DNA from: Coleophoma eucalyptorum
Taxonomy: Eukaryota; Ascomycota; Leotiomycetes; Helotiales; Dermateaceae
Assembly: GCA_026120035.1 (NCBI GenBank)
Contig: JALRME010000007.1
Span: 496,001-560,000, forward strand
Reading direction: 5' to 3'
Length of the DNA: 64,000 nt
Shown here piece by piece: positions 21,153 through 32,640 of this stretch; the first letter of the stretch is position 1, and the number at the start of each line of letters is the position of its first letter. The position numbers and the translations under genes are program-made. The notes under the pieces were generated by a model. That model saw only the letters and a list, made by a program, of their open reading frames with translations. It searched no databases and had not been told where the DNA came from.

Positions 21153-24100
21153 ATGGCGGACTACCCTCAGACGCCGCATTACGGCTCACATTTTGGTCAC
21201 CAGAGCCAAGCTTCCTACGTTCCACCCACATATCCGAATCAATATATGCAATCTAGCGCGCATCAAATCCCTGGAAACTATGCCTATCCAATGGCGCAGA
21301 GCATGGAGAATACACAGTCTACGTATAATTACAATCAGAACATACCCGGTACAGCAACTGCGCCTGGACTTACTCACCCACAACCCATCTATCAAGGTTG
21401 GAACCAAGAGCCAATGCCTTCGGCACCGTACACACCTCAGCAGCCAAACCTACAGAATCCAAGCTATGGGCCTGGTTACTATGGCCAGCAGAATTATCAG
21501 CTCCCTCCACAGCCGCAGCAGCAATACTCACAGTACACTGCTCCCGTAGAGGACGGAGAACTCAGCGAGGGCGAGTTTGAACCTCGTGCTGCTCATGCAG
21601 GGTCTTTGCCATCAGCTTATGATCACACTCATACCTGGAACAGTGATAGAACCGGGTTTGTTGATACGGCGCATCGTGCTGTATTCCCTAAAAATCAAGA
21701 ACGCAGCACACCCCAATCTGCTCGCAGTGGTAACAGTTCTAGCTACTCTTCCCACTATTCAGCGCTGACAGGATATTTAGGAAATGCATATAACTACGGG
21801 ACAAATTCACCACGTTTAGCCTCCGACTCATACTCTCCATATACGGCGCCGCAAGAGATTGATTACGAAGCCCAGTACAGTCCAAGCCACCCCGAGCTTG
21901 GTATAATACCCAGAGAAAACGGGACCGCAGCTCGTGTTGGTAAATCACCTCCTGGCGGTAACAGCAAGCAATTCAAAAGCAACGCACACAAGAGATATCC
22001 TAGGGTAAAAGGTACACCTGAGTCCTTGAAGTCGGCTGTGTCCACAAATGGGCATCATGCCCCTAAGTCGGTTGGATCAACACAGGTGGGCTCAAATGCA
22101 ATCGATACCCCTCCAATTGATACGACTTCCACGATAGCTCGTGGAGAGGCCAGATCAGAAATTCTGCAAGCTCGCAAAGCTGCACAAGACGCGATAACGG
22201 ACTTGTCCGCAAAGCATATACCTTTGCAGGTATATCTTAATGAAGGCTTCGACAATATACTCATCGAGAAGTATTTTGACGAATTAGGTGTATCTAAATT
22301 CTTCACTGAGTTAGACATGAACTCATTTTATAAAGATGCTGCCAGCAAGGCTGCGGCCACTCCTTTCAATCAGAACAGCGTAGGGCAGGCTTCCAACACC
22401 GCGTCGATCCCTGGACAGAACGGCACACCACCAGCTGTCACTGTACCCAGTCCAAGCGCTGCAAAGCCTGCGATTGCTACAGAGAAAGAGAAGCTACTTC
22501 AAAAAAAGATGGAGGCTCTGCGCAAGTCTCGAGAAGAGCGTGCTCAAAAGGCAGCTGCCAAAAACAGCACGGTTGCGCCTCCAAAACCAACAGAAGCTGC
22601 GGAAAAGGCAAAAGACATGCCAGTGGATAAACCATTTACTCCTGTATCTCTTCCACAATCCCCTATACAGGACGAAGTAAAGGTCAAGGACTTACAACCT
22701 ACTGTGGTGGCCAAAAACCAACAAGATTTGTCGAGGGCTTCTTCAACCAATACTCCATTATCGTTGCCTGCTAAACCACCTGCACCAGCTATTGCACAAC
22801 CCCAACCAGGTCAAGTTATACCCGGCTTATTCCTTACATCCTCAGTCAATACTTCACAGCAATCAGTGGCATCCACCAATCCTCATTCTATCCATCAACA
22901 GCCACCCTTGCGCAAGCGCCCTGTAGCGGCTGACTTTGACGGCCCGCCTGTTGTCCCTCAGAAACGACCATTTGGACATAGTCGTAACGATCAGCCTCTT
23001 GTCATTGATGTTAGCGAAGATGAAGAATCCGATGAAGACGTGGCAATGGAATTGGATTCTCAGAACGATCCTGATTCTCCCGTTCAATCTAGCAAGATTC
23101 TCTCTGATATCCGAGCAGCTGCTAGCAACAGTCTTCCTGCGCTTTCTGATTTTCCACCACGAAGGGCATTCACCACTCCCCCGTCTGCTTCTGGCACCCC
23201 TCCTACACAAGCATCTCTGCAGAGGTCGATATTGGGTGGACCCGACTTGCAACAGAAGATGAGAGAGATTGACGAAATGAAAAAGAAAATAGCAGATGCA
23301 GAGGCAAGAAAGAAGGCAAAACAAAATTCCAGTGGTGCAAATACTCCACGTCGTCCTGAGACTACTGCCAATGAGGGAATCACCACTGGCCAGCAAAATA
23401 ATTTGCCTGGCAAAGTTGAAGCCGCCATCAAGATTGACAATCTTGTAGCCAGTGCTGAAGCCAAGACCAATAAGGATTACCAGAAGCTTGCAGATGCACA
23501 AATTGCTCAAGACGCAAAAGCCAACGAACTACAAAATAGCGAGGCAGAACAAAAACGTTTGCGACGTCAAAAGCTTCTGAATGACTTGCCTCTTGTTGAT
23601 GCTGAAGTCCAGAACAAGCAAAACCAGCTACAACAGTTACAAGCTCAGATGGCCCAGATTCAAGCCGCAATTCAGAAGGATTTAGACGAGAAGCAGCGTA
23701 TGGTTGAAGAGCGGGAGAGGCTAGGTCGGGAAGCAGAAGAACAACTGCAAGCGCAGAAGGCCAAACTTGAAGTCCTGGAAAGCGAAGAGCAGCAAAACAA
23801 TCCAGGTATGTATTATATCATCCAAGCCCCAGAGGTCGCACGTCCCATCCATTATATAACGAAATCGCCAAACCCCGTAACTGCCCAGAAAACTCACTGT
23901 TTAGCTTCACCAGCGCCGCAAAAAAATCAAGTGACCGAACACGCAAATATAGAAGTTCATCCGTCAACGAGCCCAGAAAGTGAACCACAGACGCAAGTCA
24001 ACGAGGTCACCCGATCTCCCAACGTTCCCGCCTTCGAAAGCACAAGCACAGATTCGTCACCTAGCGCTATGGATGTGGACAGTGACGAAAGTCCAGAATT

Positions 24101-25288
24101 AGCCGTGGTTGACAACGAGAAGAGCTCAGACTCTATCGAAGTCACACCTTCACAAGCTGCAACACCAGATGAATTCCTTGAGGCCGCCTTACAGAATGCT
24201 GTTCGGGCTGAGAATGAATCTTCTGAAATTGAAGAAAGACAAGCTGTCGCTATCGAAACAGACGAAAAGGCCGGTATTGAAACTATATTTGCGCCGAATC
24301 CTGATCAGCTCGAAGTTGATTCTTCCCAAGAGAAAACGGTAGAAGACCAATCGCGAAGTCCAATTGCTTCGCCTGTACTTGAGCGAAGACCATTACAGGT
24401 TGGTGAAGGCGAATCCGATGACTATGAGCCACCCGAAGCAGCGCAAGATGCCGAGGCACAAGATGGCTACGAGCTACCTGAGTCATCTGTATCTGTCGAT
24501 GCGAATTCAATGCCCGCTCATTCTCCTTCCCCACCATTTAGTCCTGCACCACCCCAAACTATCTCTCAGCCTGATAGCCAAGGAGACTCAGAAAGTCTCT
24601 CGGGTAACTTCCTAAGCCTTGGTAACAATGAGCAGGACACAGCAGAGGATTCAGTTCCTCCACGAAATCAAAGTCTGCGCCAAGCGACTGCAGAAGTATA
24701 GCCATCTCCACATATCACTGTCCAGCCAGCTAATTTTCTCTAGAACAAGGCTGACATTGAGGACACTGAAACTAGCGAATCCTTTCGCCCTTACGAAAGC
24801 CCCCTCAGAATATTTCGCTCCTATCGTTTTCACCCTGAGTTTAAGGACGTAATACCTGGTGGATACAAGTCAATGACGTACAGTCATAAATTTGACCCGA
24901 ACAAGGAACTTTGCCGCTACGAGCTTGCCGGAGGTTTCTGCAATGACCCTGATTGTGATCTTCAACATTTTAAGAATGTTGCTCTTTCTGGTGCGTGGGT
25001 TGTTAGGGACAAATATGTCATCAAGCTCGATAGTCCCTTCCTTTGTTTTGAAGGCCAGCTAATTGTTTTACAGACAACGATATTCTTGCCTCCCTTGCAT
25101 CGCACACCGAATTCACTGGAGAACAAAGAGGCAAGTTTGTATCCGGTCTGAAGGAAATATTTGCCAGTCTACGTGAGAAAAATCTTGACAAAGATTTCGA
25201 AAGCATTGCTTCTGCCCTAGTAGCACACCGTGCACAATTTCTTGGAGACAAGTCCAAGGTATTGATGCTTGAAGGTACAAGCACTTGA
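21153..25288 (+). CDS. Red1-like C3H1 zinc-finger protein (nuclear RNA surveillance)
   Basis: Large, mostly disordered nuclear protein with the C-terminal zinc finger found in fission yeast Red1, a scaffold linking RNA to the nuclear exosome through the Mtl1-Red1 (MTREC) complex. Three exons: 21153-24695, 24744-24990 and 25074-25288; 1,334 residues. The N-terminus is rich in Gln/Pro/Tyr/Ser. A basic helix region follows around 445-475. A hydrophobic-acidic stretch PLVIDVSEDEESDED (about 615-629) resembles a SUMO-interacting motif. A coiled-coil region runs from about 690 to 880, then an acidic Ser/Glu-rich region. The conserved end reads YESPLRIFRSYRFHPEF, SHKFDPNKELCRYE and CNDPDCDLQH, a C-x8-C-x5-C-x3-H finger near 1238-1257. 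The finger assignment is strong; membership of MTREC is inferred from the family. An optional in-frame intron at 23806-23904 is discussed in the findings. Confidence 0.9.
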
Positions 25289-26323
25289 GGTGCGCAATTG
25301 TGCGCAGCTGCAACTTGCAAAATGTGCCTCATGCCAGAGGAACATTCATCATTTATTCATACTGCTTCTTCTTTCTTTGTTTGTACGAATATCATCCTCG
25401 ACACTTTTGATCGACCTGTTGGATTACTTGTTCTCATTCTTTTGCCTCCACACCAGGGGCAATCAGCTATTTGCATGGGAGGGTGTTGCGCGGACTTCGG
25501 TTATTCGGTGTTAACAGGCTCATGATTTGTATTGCAAGATGATACCCCATGGTCTACTTTATTGAGTTGGTTCAAGAGATGAAGATGAAAATGAAGAGCG
25601 TGGAGAGAGGAATGAAGCATACTCGGTGGGTTGTTACGATCAAAAAATCAGGAATACTTAGCGGTTGTTCCTGGAATAGCCTAATGATAGTAATCGATAA
25701 TGGATCCACAAACAATACCACTGTCCTTCCATAGATTGTGACAATACCCCGATCCTTCGGAACAAGTCTGGCGGTTTGACTTTTGATATCTTCAAAGTAA
25801 GGCTGATGGCATGTTCCAGCTCATGTCTGGTCCAATGGCGCGTTCGCCGCTTAGCATTAGGGTTGATCGCCAAGATCACGACATCTCACCAAGCGATTTC
25901 GTGATGCTGCCCCCCATTCAAATTGAAGAACTCAGTGCCGTGGTGGATACCAAAAAGACAGCATCCCCGCAAAAATAGCTGTAATGCTTGAGACTCTCGC
26001 AATGGGTGCCAGAGGTCCTGCCCAATGCTCGGAAGTAGGGTCTCAGAGTTTGACCAAAGGCGTCATCTGTGGGCTTGATTTCACACACACACAATCGTGC
26101 ATTATCAACCGGTCTAGGTAGGGGTTGTGCAGAAACACTTTAATAAAGGCATGCCCTGTTTTTGGTACCACAATGCTCGATGCTTTCGTGTTGTGGTCTA
26201 AATCCTCGTCTTTCGAATTTGTCACCCTGCTCACTTGATCGCCTTGAAGTCAACGCAATCACTTGTCAGCAGCAAGTATCGCGAACAAACGATTAAGGAA
26301 GTTCAGCTTTACATTTCTCAAAG
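25289..26323. other. Intergenic region before MFS transporter 1
   Basis: About 1 kb with no supported gene. It includes the 3' end of the Red1-like gene, a short CA repeat near 26082-26093 and the presumed promoter of the transporter. I found none of the CGGCCG elements seen at other cluster promoters. Confidence 0.55.
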
Positions 26324-27976
26324 ATGGCAAGCAATGAAAAGTCATATATTGATAACGGGGCCGAACGTACTCCTGCTTCCATTAACTCGGATGACGACTT
26401 CTCCAATCCGACAGGTGTTAGCGAGAAAGCTTTGCTGAGGAAGTTGGATTTAAAGCTTTTGCCGCCCTTAACTTTGTTGTATCTACTTTCTTTCTTGGAT
26501 AGGAGTAACAGTGAGTCCTCTAATTTCTTGAAATATTTGTTCCTGAAAAGATTAGTACCATGTAAGAAAGATTATATTCTAATTGACATGTTTTAGTCGG
26601 CAATGCAAAACTGGATGGCTTGACTACTGACCTTCACATGACTGGCAATGAGTATCTATTTACCCTGACGATCTATTTCATTGGATATGTATACACTCTT
26701 AATTCTTATAGTCCAGGTAGAATACTGACTCTACGAAGGTCCTCTTCGAAGTCCCATGTAATATTATTCTTAAGCGTACGACACCACGTTTTTGGTTGCC
26801 AACGCTTATGCTCGCGTGGGGGATAGTAGCAACGTTACTCGGAGTGTGTCAGAACTTTGCCGGGTTTGTCGTTGCTCGATTCTTTCTTGGGGTGACAGAG
26901 AGTGGTCTATTTCCCGGCGTGGTATTCTATCTTTCCATGTGGTATAAAAGAACCGAGACGCATTACCGAATTTCCCTATTCTTCTCAGCTGCAGCCCTTG
27001 CTGGCGCCTTTGGTGGTATTTTGGCTTATGGCATTGGATTTATGAAGGGTGTCGGTGGTCTTGCGGGATGGAGATGGATATTCATTCTGGCATGTATACC
27101 TGCGTTGAGACTGAACATACCAAATACTGACCTTGTGATCAGGAGGGACTTCTCACGGTCATTGTGTCAGTCTTTGCTTACTTATTTATTCACAATTACC
27201 CTTCGACGGCATCTTTCATCACCGAACCAGAGCGGGCCTTTATAAATGCGCGGCTCAAAACCTCTTCAGATGCCACCAATAGTGAAACATTTGAGTGGTC
27301 TTCTGTTACAACAGCTCTCAAAGACTATAAATGCTGGCTGTATGGTCTTGGATTTCACACCATGTCGCTTCCCTTGTATACATTATCGCTCTTCCTTCCA
27401 ACGATCATCAAAAACCTCGGATATACAGCCGCACAAGCCCAGTTGCTTACTGTTCCACCTTACGCTGTTGCAGCGATTTTAACAGTGATCGTTGCGGTTT
27501 TAGCTGAGAAGACACATAAACGTTCGCCATTCATCCTCGCCTCATCATCACTGGCTATCGTTGGATATATTATCCTGCTCGCGGCGCCAATTCATAAGCC
27601 AGGGGTTTCATACTTCGGCACAATCCTTGCTGCAACAGGAATCTACCCTTCATGTGCTATCGTCCTCTCATGGGCAGCAGCAAACGTATCAGGGCAAGCC
27701 AAGCGCGCAACCGCAACTGCCATGACCATTACCATTGGCAATCTTGGTGCGGTATTGGGCACACAGTTGTATCGACCAAATACATCACCTAGGTTTCTAT
27801 TAGGTCATGCTTTTGCATTGGGTTATCTGTGTGCGAATTTGGTAGTTGTCGGTCTTCTGTGGACGCTTTTGGAGAAGGAGAACAACGCTAAACGACAGAG
27901 AATGGCAAGTGGTGAGTCTGGTGGTGACCAGAGTATCATTAGTGATGAAGATGTTAGGTGGTTATTCCAGACTTGA
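26324..27976 (+). CDS. MFS transporter, anion:cation symporter (Tna1/Dal5-like)
   Basis: Plasma-membrane proton symporter of the ACS family, which takes up small organic anions such as nicotinate, allantoate, vitamins or sulfonates. Four exons: 26324-26510, 26597-26688, 26739-27089 and 27143-27976; 487 residues, about 12 membrane spans, cytosolic N-terminus. Family features: KLDLKLLPPLTLLYLLSFLDRSN followed by IGNAKLDGL, FEVPCNIILKR, the RFFLGVTESGLFPGV helix and GWRWIFILEGLLT. The third intron (27090-27142) begins with GC rather than GT: the frame and the conserved FILEGLL join leave no GT alternative I could find. The gene reads toward the Zn2Cys6 regulator and may supply the substrate of the neighbouring oxygenases, but its promoter lacks the shared element. 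Substrate unknown. Confidence 0.92.
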
Positions 27977-28462
27977 ATATGTTGTGCTACAGATGTATTC
28001 CATTCTGATGCTGCAACTTTCCAGTTATCTGATAGATGTGAATGGAAACGTATACAATGGGGAGTAAAGAGACGACACTGAGCCTTATAATTAATTACTA
28101 AGCCCATAAAGACGAAAATTTCCGACCTATACCTATGTTTATCCATGAGATAAATAATCTGGTCTCATTTTACTGCTTTGGATCGAGAACTTTGGCTTCA
28201 GTAATCGATCGTACTTTCCTCGTTTGCAGGTACAAAATGACCTTGTCCGGTTCGGCCGAGATTGAGACCGGCTGTATATTAATCCGTTGCCCGACAGCCC
28301 ACCCTTGAACAATCACGGTCTCATACTCTCTCAACCCCCACCTCTCTCAACTGATTTCGGCCGCGCTTTATAGCAACAGATTCCTCGGCCGTAAGAGACT
28401 CTTTTTCAGGTCAGATTGATCAATGCTTCATATTTTGGCGGTCTCGTGACAATCTTTTTCGG
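27977..28462. promoter_or_regulatory. Promoter of the Zn2Cys6 regulator
   Basis: 486 bases. The right half holds three CGGCCG palindromes within about 140 bases, all less than 215 bases before the regulator's ATG (see separate entry), which suggests autoregulation. The left part is the 3' end of transporter 1. Confidence 0.7.
28253..28391. promoter_or_regulatory. Three CGGCCG elements upstream of the regulator gene
   Basis: Cores at 28253-28258 (TTCGGCCGAG), 28358-28363 (TTTCGGCCGC) and 28386-28391 (CTCGGCCGT, reading CGGCCGAG on the other strand). CGG half-sites facing each other are typical targets of Zn2Cys6 dimers. The same extended element recurs at 32351-32480 and 41169-41335. Confidence 0.7.
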
Positions 28463-31333
28463 ATGTCGCAGCGAAAATCCCAAGCGTGTGTAGCTTGTAC
28501 TCGGAGGAAGATTAAGTGTGATAAGGTAATGATCGTGATCCAAGACCCATGGTTTATCTAACTTGATTCTCCATAGGTAATACCATGTAAGAATTGCAGC
28601 AAGAGGTACATCGTCAACCAACCATCTAGATCTGCGCTGAATGCTAATCTTTAATTCAGAGGCACAGCCGATTTGTGTCACCGAGCCGACAATGTCAGTT
28701 CTACGGAAAATCTTAAATCAAGCACCGGGGATTCCCCAGGGCCGTTTCACAGTCCTTCGATGCTCCGTACTGGGAATGTTGCTGGTGCTCCGATCAATGA
28801 GAGAATTCTTACTCTAGTAAATACTTTGTCTGACAGGGTTCAAAATCTCGAGGCGAGCATCCAGCGTCTCGAGCCACGAAAGCGACATGCATCAGAAGAT
28901 CTTGAAGTGCAGGCGGTCGGAGGTCATAGTCACCAGGAGAGTGAATCTTCCTCCAGAATCGCCGCATCCCGACCTGCAAAACATGCTAGAACATTACCCA
29001 TGAAGGATTTGAAAGCAGTGCCTCGTCGCGAAGAAGAGGGAACTGAGAATGAGTCTTTGTCAGGTCAAAACGCATCCGACGCCGAAGTGGAAGATGCAGC
29101 AACAGTTCTAGAGTTTCTCGCTTGGGGCAGACTCAAGGATAGCAGTATTACCAATGATCTAAGAGACATAACTGGTCATGAGGATTCGTCGCCATTCCAA
29201 GATAAGGCTCCTACTCATAATGCTCAGAATTGGGGCCATTCACCAAGTGTGGTTTCTGGAGGGGGTTATTTTCCGCTGAAAACATCCAACATGACACAAA
29301 TTCAAGAGCTACTGCCAAGCAAGGCACAGGTCGTATTGCTCTGTGAATATCATGCAAATTGGTTGCTTTTCATGCATTGTTCCTTCCATGTTACTACTTT
29401 TAGTGGGGAGTTAGACCAGTTTTATAGTCATGATGATGGCCTCATAAGTGTCACTAGCACAGGGATGCAATGGGCGGCACTACTATTCTCTATCATGTGT
29501 GGAAGTATGACCTGCGCAAGACCGACAACGGTCACATCTTGGGGTTTTAACGAGAGTAGGTTTTGTTGGCTTACGAAGGATTTGTGCTAAATAACGCATA
29601 GGAGAACAGAGCCATATAGCACAACAGTGGTATCAAGCTGCCATAGAGTGTCTTGAGGCTGCCAAGTATCAGCAAAACCATTGCAGTATGTTCTCTCCGC
29701 AGATTTTTAACTCGCAACCACTAACCATCCTAGTCTATAGCGTTCAAGCAATCTCAAGCATGACCATATGTGCTCATATCCTGGGGTAAGCTAATCTGTC
29801 TTTCCAATATGAAAATTTTTGCTTACTACTCCAGCTACTCCAATTCCCAGTCCGTGCTTCTTGCAGCTGCAGTCAGAATTGGACAATCTTTAGGGCTGCA
29901 CCGTCTTACGCGGCACCGGAAGGACTCCCAAAAACTAGATGGAAAAGGACTTGCCGAAGCAATTCAAAAGGAAACTAGGCGAAGGCTTTGGCAACAACTT
30001 GCAATGTTGGTTTCCATTCATGATGCATTTTGCAGGACTAACACTTGACTAGCCAAGACTGGTTTTCTGTACCATTTTCTGAAACATACTGTGAGTTTCT
30101 TAAAATTAGGAGATACGTCTCACGCCACTGACCTTGGAGTCTAGGTGTCAACAGACTACACTTTTCAACAAAGCCTCCTCTACATTGTGATGACGAGACT
30201 TTGCAACCTCTTGCCACATCCACGCCATCAATCACATCTTACGGAAATTTCCTATTTCGAATCGCCTGTCTTATGCCAGAACTACTTGATAAGACAGCTG
30301 AATCCCAGACAATAAATATGAAGTATGAGCAGGTGCTACAATTTGATCAGCGGATGCGAGATTTAGTCACAACCCAACTACCATCGTGTATTAATGGTCA
30401 AATGCCTACGGATCCTTCATGGCCAACTTGGGTGCCACTCGCTCGACGATGCTTGACAGTAACTGCAGCCCACAAGATCATTATGATTCACCGAAAATTC
30501 CTGGGAATGAGCTTCCATGATCCAAGATTTATATTTACTCGGCGAACGTGCTTGGCTGCAGCAAAGACGATCATTAATGAAGTCAAGCAGGAAGCGATTC
30601 TAGGAAGCCCTACTCTGTGGACATTTCAAGCTTTCATGGTTGCAGCAGCAGTAAGTCTACCCCACTTCAATAGAACCTAGTCTAACGATCTTAGATTATT
30701 CTCTCCTTGGACAATTTCAGTCGGAGTCAATCGTCTCGTGAATACACAGAGAACAGGCAATTAGTCTCTGATACAGTTGCTATATTAGCCGAGAGCGCAT
30801 CCGTGAGCTCTATAGCTGCTCGTGGTACTAGGCTCCTCACAGAACTTCTTGTGGAAGAGGAGAACTTCCATGCGAGGAACCTACATGACCAGTCACATGA
30901 AGGCAGGCTGCAAGATTCACACGGACTAGAAAATCCGTCATCGACCTCAGATAAGACATTAAATGTCTCCGCGTTTGTTAAAAAGTTCTGCGAAGCGAAT
31001 CACCCTCCGACAGAGAATTCTCCTATTGCAGCCTATCACGTTCCATTGTGGCTTCAGGACAGTGGCTCTCAACATCGGAATAGTATTCACCATTCTTCTG
31101 AGGAACTGTACGATGGTGCCTTGGAGAGTCGAGTATACTCTACACCATCCTATAAACATCATCCCGTAGCCTGTAACAACTCTAGCACAAGGTCTTCAAT
31201 TCCGACATCTGGGACTCGTCAATTTAGAGGAACAACCAACCCGTTCGGACAAACTTTCTCCGAAACCTTCGACATTAGATCGGTCAATTGGTTTGACGAT
31301 CTACTTGGATTAGCTCCGTCAAATTCGCTATGA
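28463..31333 (+). CDS. Zn2Cys6 transcription factor, likely cluster regulator
   Basis: Fungal binuclear-zinc-cluster activator. Nine exons: 28463-28525, 28577-28605, 28660-29555, 29602-29685, 29734-29785, 29835-30005, 30053-30090, 30145-30650 and 30695-31333; 825 residues. The DNA-binding domain is at the extreme N-terminus, split by two introns: CVACTRRKIKC, then CKNC, then the last Cys in ADLCHR (C-x2-C-x6-C-x5-C-x2-C-x8-C). A short coiled-coil-like dimerisation segment (RILTLVNTLSDRVQNLEASIQRL) follows. The middle homology region of the fungal_trans type includes AIECLEAAKYQ, VRIGQSLGLHR, RRLWQQL and DWFSVPFSETY. The C-terminus is Ser-rich. Three CGGCCG palindromes precede the gene. It converges on the alpha/beta hydrolase, with only 34 bases between stop codons. 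The TF class is certain; its role as regulator of this cluster is inferred. Confidence 0.9.
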
Positions 31334-31367
31334 GCTATTCTACGATGAATATCATCCCTTTAGGCGT

Positions 31368-32192
31368 TCACAACGATGTGAAAAACTTTTCCATTGCCTT
31401 AATAACTCCAGATGTATCCTCTAGAACTTGTTGATGACCTGATTGAACTATCTCAACTGAGACGCCAGCCTTATCTCCATCCCCGCCAACTAATTCCTTC
31501 AATTCTTCGGACCTAGAGTGAGGTGATATCTTATCTTGATCGCCACAAATTAATACTACTGGACATTTGATAGCCGCATAATCTGGGTCAGCATGTGATT
31601 TTGCACATGCTGCGAAACATGTTGCGGCATAACCTTCGGCATGTTGTGAGCTGATCATCTGTCTTACTACAGTTCTGGCAAGATCTGAGGAAGTCGGGGC
31701 GACATTATTGGCAATGGTTGAATCCCGAATCCCTGTTATTCCCTTGAGAGCAGTTAAGCCCAGAGCTGTCATCCTCTCGACTGCCGCCGGAATATGCGAG
31801 GCCGAACGCCCAGGGCCGATAAGCACAAGTGCTTTCACTTCTGGATGCTGTGATGCATAATGCATTGCGATAATGCTACCCAAAGAGTGGCCAACAAGGA
31901 TTGGGCTAGCATTCCCTCCTCTTTCTTTCAAAATTGATGTGAGATCTTCCACAAATTGAGGAATGGACGGTGGTGAATCTTTGCTGAAGGTACTGAATCC
32001 TGATCCCGGGAAGTCAAAGCGAAGCATGGTATATCTTGATGAGAAAGGTGCAATTAAAGGCTGGAAAGCATTGGTCGTTCCACCCAGGCCATGCATCAAA
32101 ACCATCAATTCTGATCCTGTACCGCATTCCTCGACGAAAATTCGTGTCCCGTGAGAAGTGGTATGGTAGTATGTCTTCATATCTGTGGCCAT
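31368..32192 (-). CDS. Alpha/beta hydrolase (esterase or lactonase type)
   Basis: Single-exon, 274-residue alpha/beta-hydrolase-fold enzyme without signal peptide, probably cytosolic. I chose the ATG at 32192 (MATDMKTYYHT) because the open frame upstream of it is hydrophobic, unlike the family, and lies in the promoter. Motifs: oxyanion-type HGLGG, the DFPGSGFS turn, nucleophile elbow GHSLG (Ser103), acid Asp220 in GDQDK and His253 in SGHQQVLED. The closest functional group by pattern is 3-oxoadipate enol-lactonase-like hydrolases and small esterases; the substrate is unknown. It shares a 448-base divergent promoter with the dioxygenase gene at 32641, which carries three CGGCCG elements, so co-regulation is likely. 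Confidence 0.88.
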   Translation of the reverse strand: MATDMKTYYHTTSHGTRIFVEECGTGSELMVLMHGLGGTTNAFQPLIAPFSSRYTMLRFDFPGSGFSTFSKDSPPSIPQFVEDLTSILKERGGNASPILVGHSLGSIIAMHYASQHPEVKALVLIGPGRSASHIPAAVERMTALGLTALKGITGIRDSTIANNVAPTSSDLARTVVRQMISSQHAEGYAATCFAACAKSHADPDYAAIKCPVVLICGDQDKISPHSRSEELKELVGGDGDKAGVSVEIVQSGHQQVLEDTSGVIKAMEKFFTSL

Positions 32193-32640
32193 GGTGAAGA
32201 CCGGTCCAAAGTTCTGCTGTGTGATGCGTTGTTGGAATATCTCCACCTCAGAACTTATCAATGACCAGAAAACAGCGTTCAGTGAACAAAGACCATTAGC
32301 ATTTATGGTCAACCACCAGAAATGAAGCTCAGACTTCACACGTACACTTTCGGCCGAGGAAGATAGCTCACCTGTGGGGTATCCCGAGAACTCGGCCGTT
32401 TCTTGTCACGCGAGTAAGCACCTTTCCAAGCCTTGATTTACTGTAAGCAAGGGTGCTGTAAAGATTAATGAAGCCGGCCGAAAGGATTGAATGCCTGCCT
32501 TCTGATCAAGGCCATGAGAAGCGGAGTCGGACTTAACATCCACCCGCAAGATCTCACTATAACTGCACTAAGGTATCCCTGAGTCTTTCAGAAAGCCAGC
32601 AAACGCCGAAACCTTGTTCGAATCAGCTACAACAATCATA
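32193..32640. promoter_or_regulatory. Divergent promoter of hydrolase and dioxygenase 1
   Basis: 448 bases between start codons 32192 (minus) and 32641 (plus). It holds three CGGCCG elements and a CCGAG-AA-CTCGG inverted repeat at about 32384-32395 overlapping the second one. Confidence 0.75.
32351..32480. promoter_or_regulatory. Three CGGCCG elements in the hydrolase/dioxygenase 1 promoter
   Basis: Cores at 32351-32356 (TTTCGGCCGAGG), 32393-32398 (CTCGGCCGTT, CGGCCGAG on the minus strand) and 32475-32480 (GCCGGCCGAAA, TTTCGGCCG on the minus strand). The flanks match those of the sites before the regulator gene, beyond the six-base core. Confidence 0.72.

Noticed and set aside
32193..32339. 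N-terminal extension of the hydrolase from 32339
   Set aside because: It would add 49 residues atypical of the family and would run through part of the shared promoter; the ATG at 32192 fits the fold start.
32608..32640. Possible earlier start of dioxygenase 1 at 32614 and a TTCGAATC T-loop-like string
   Set aside because: The earlier start is TTG, not ATG; the T-loop-like string has no pairing stem.
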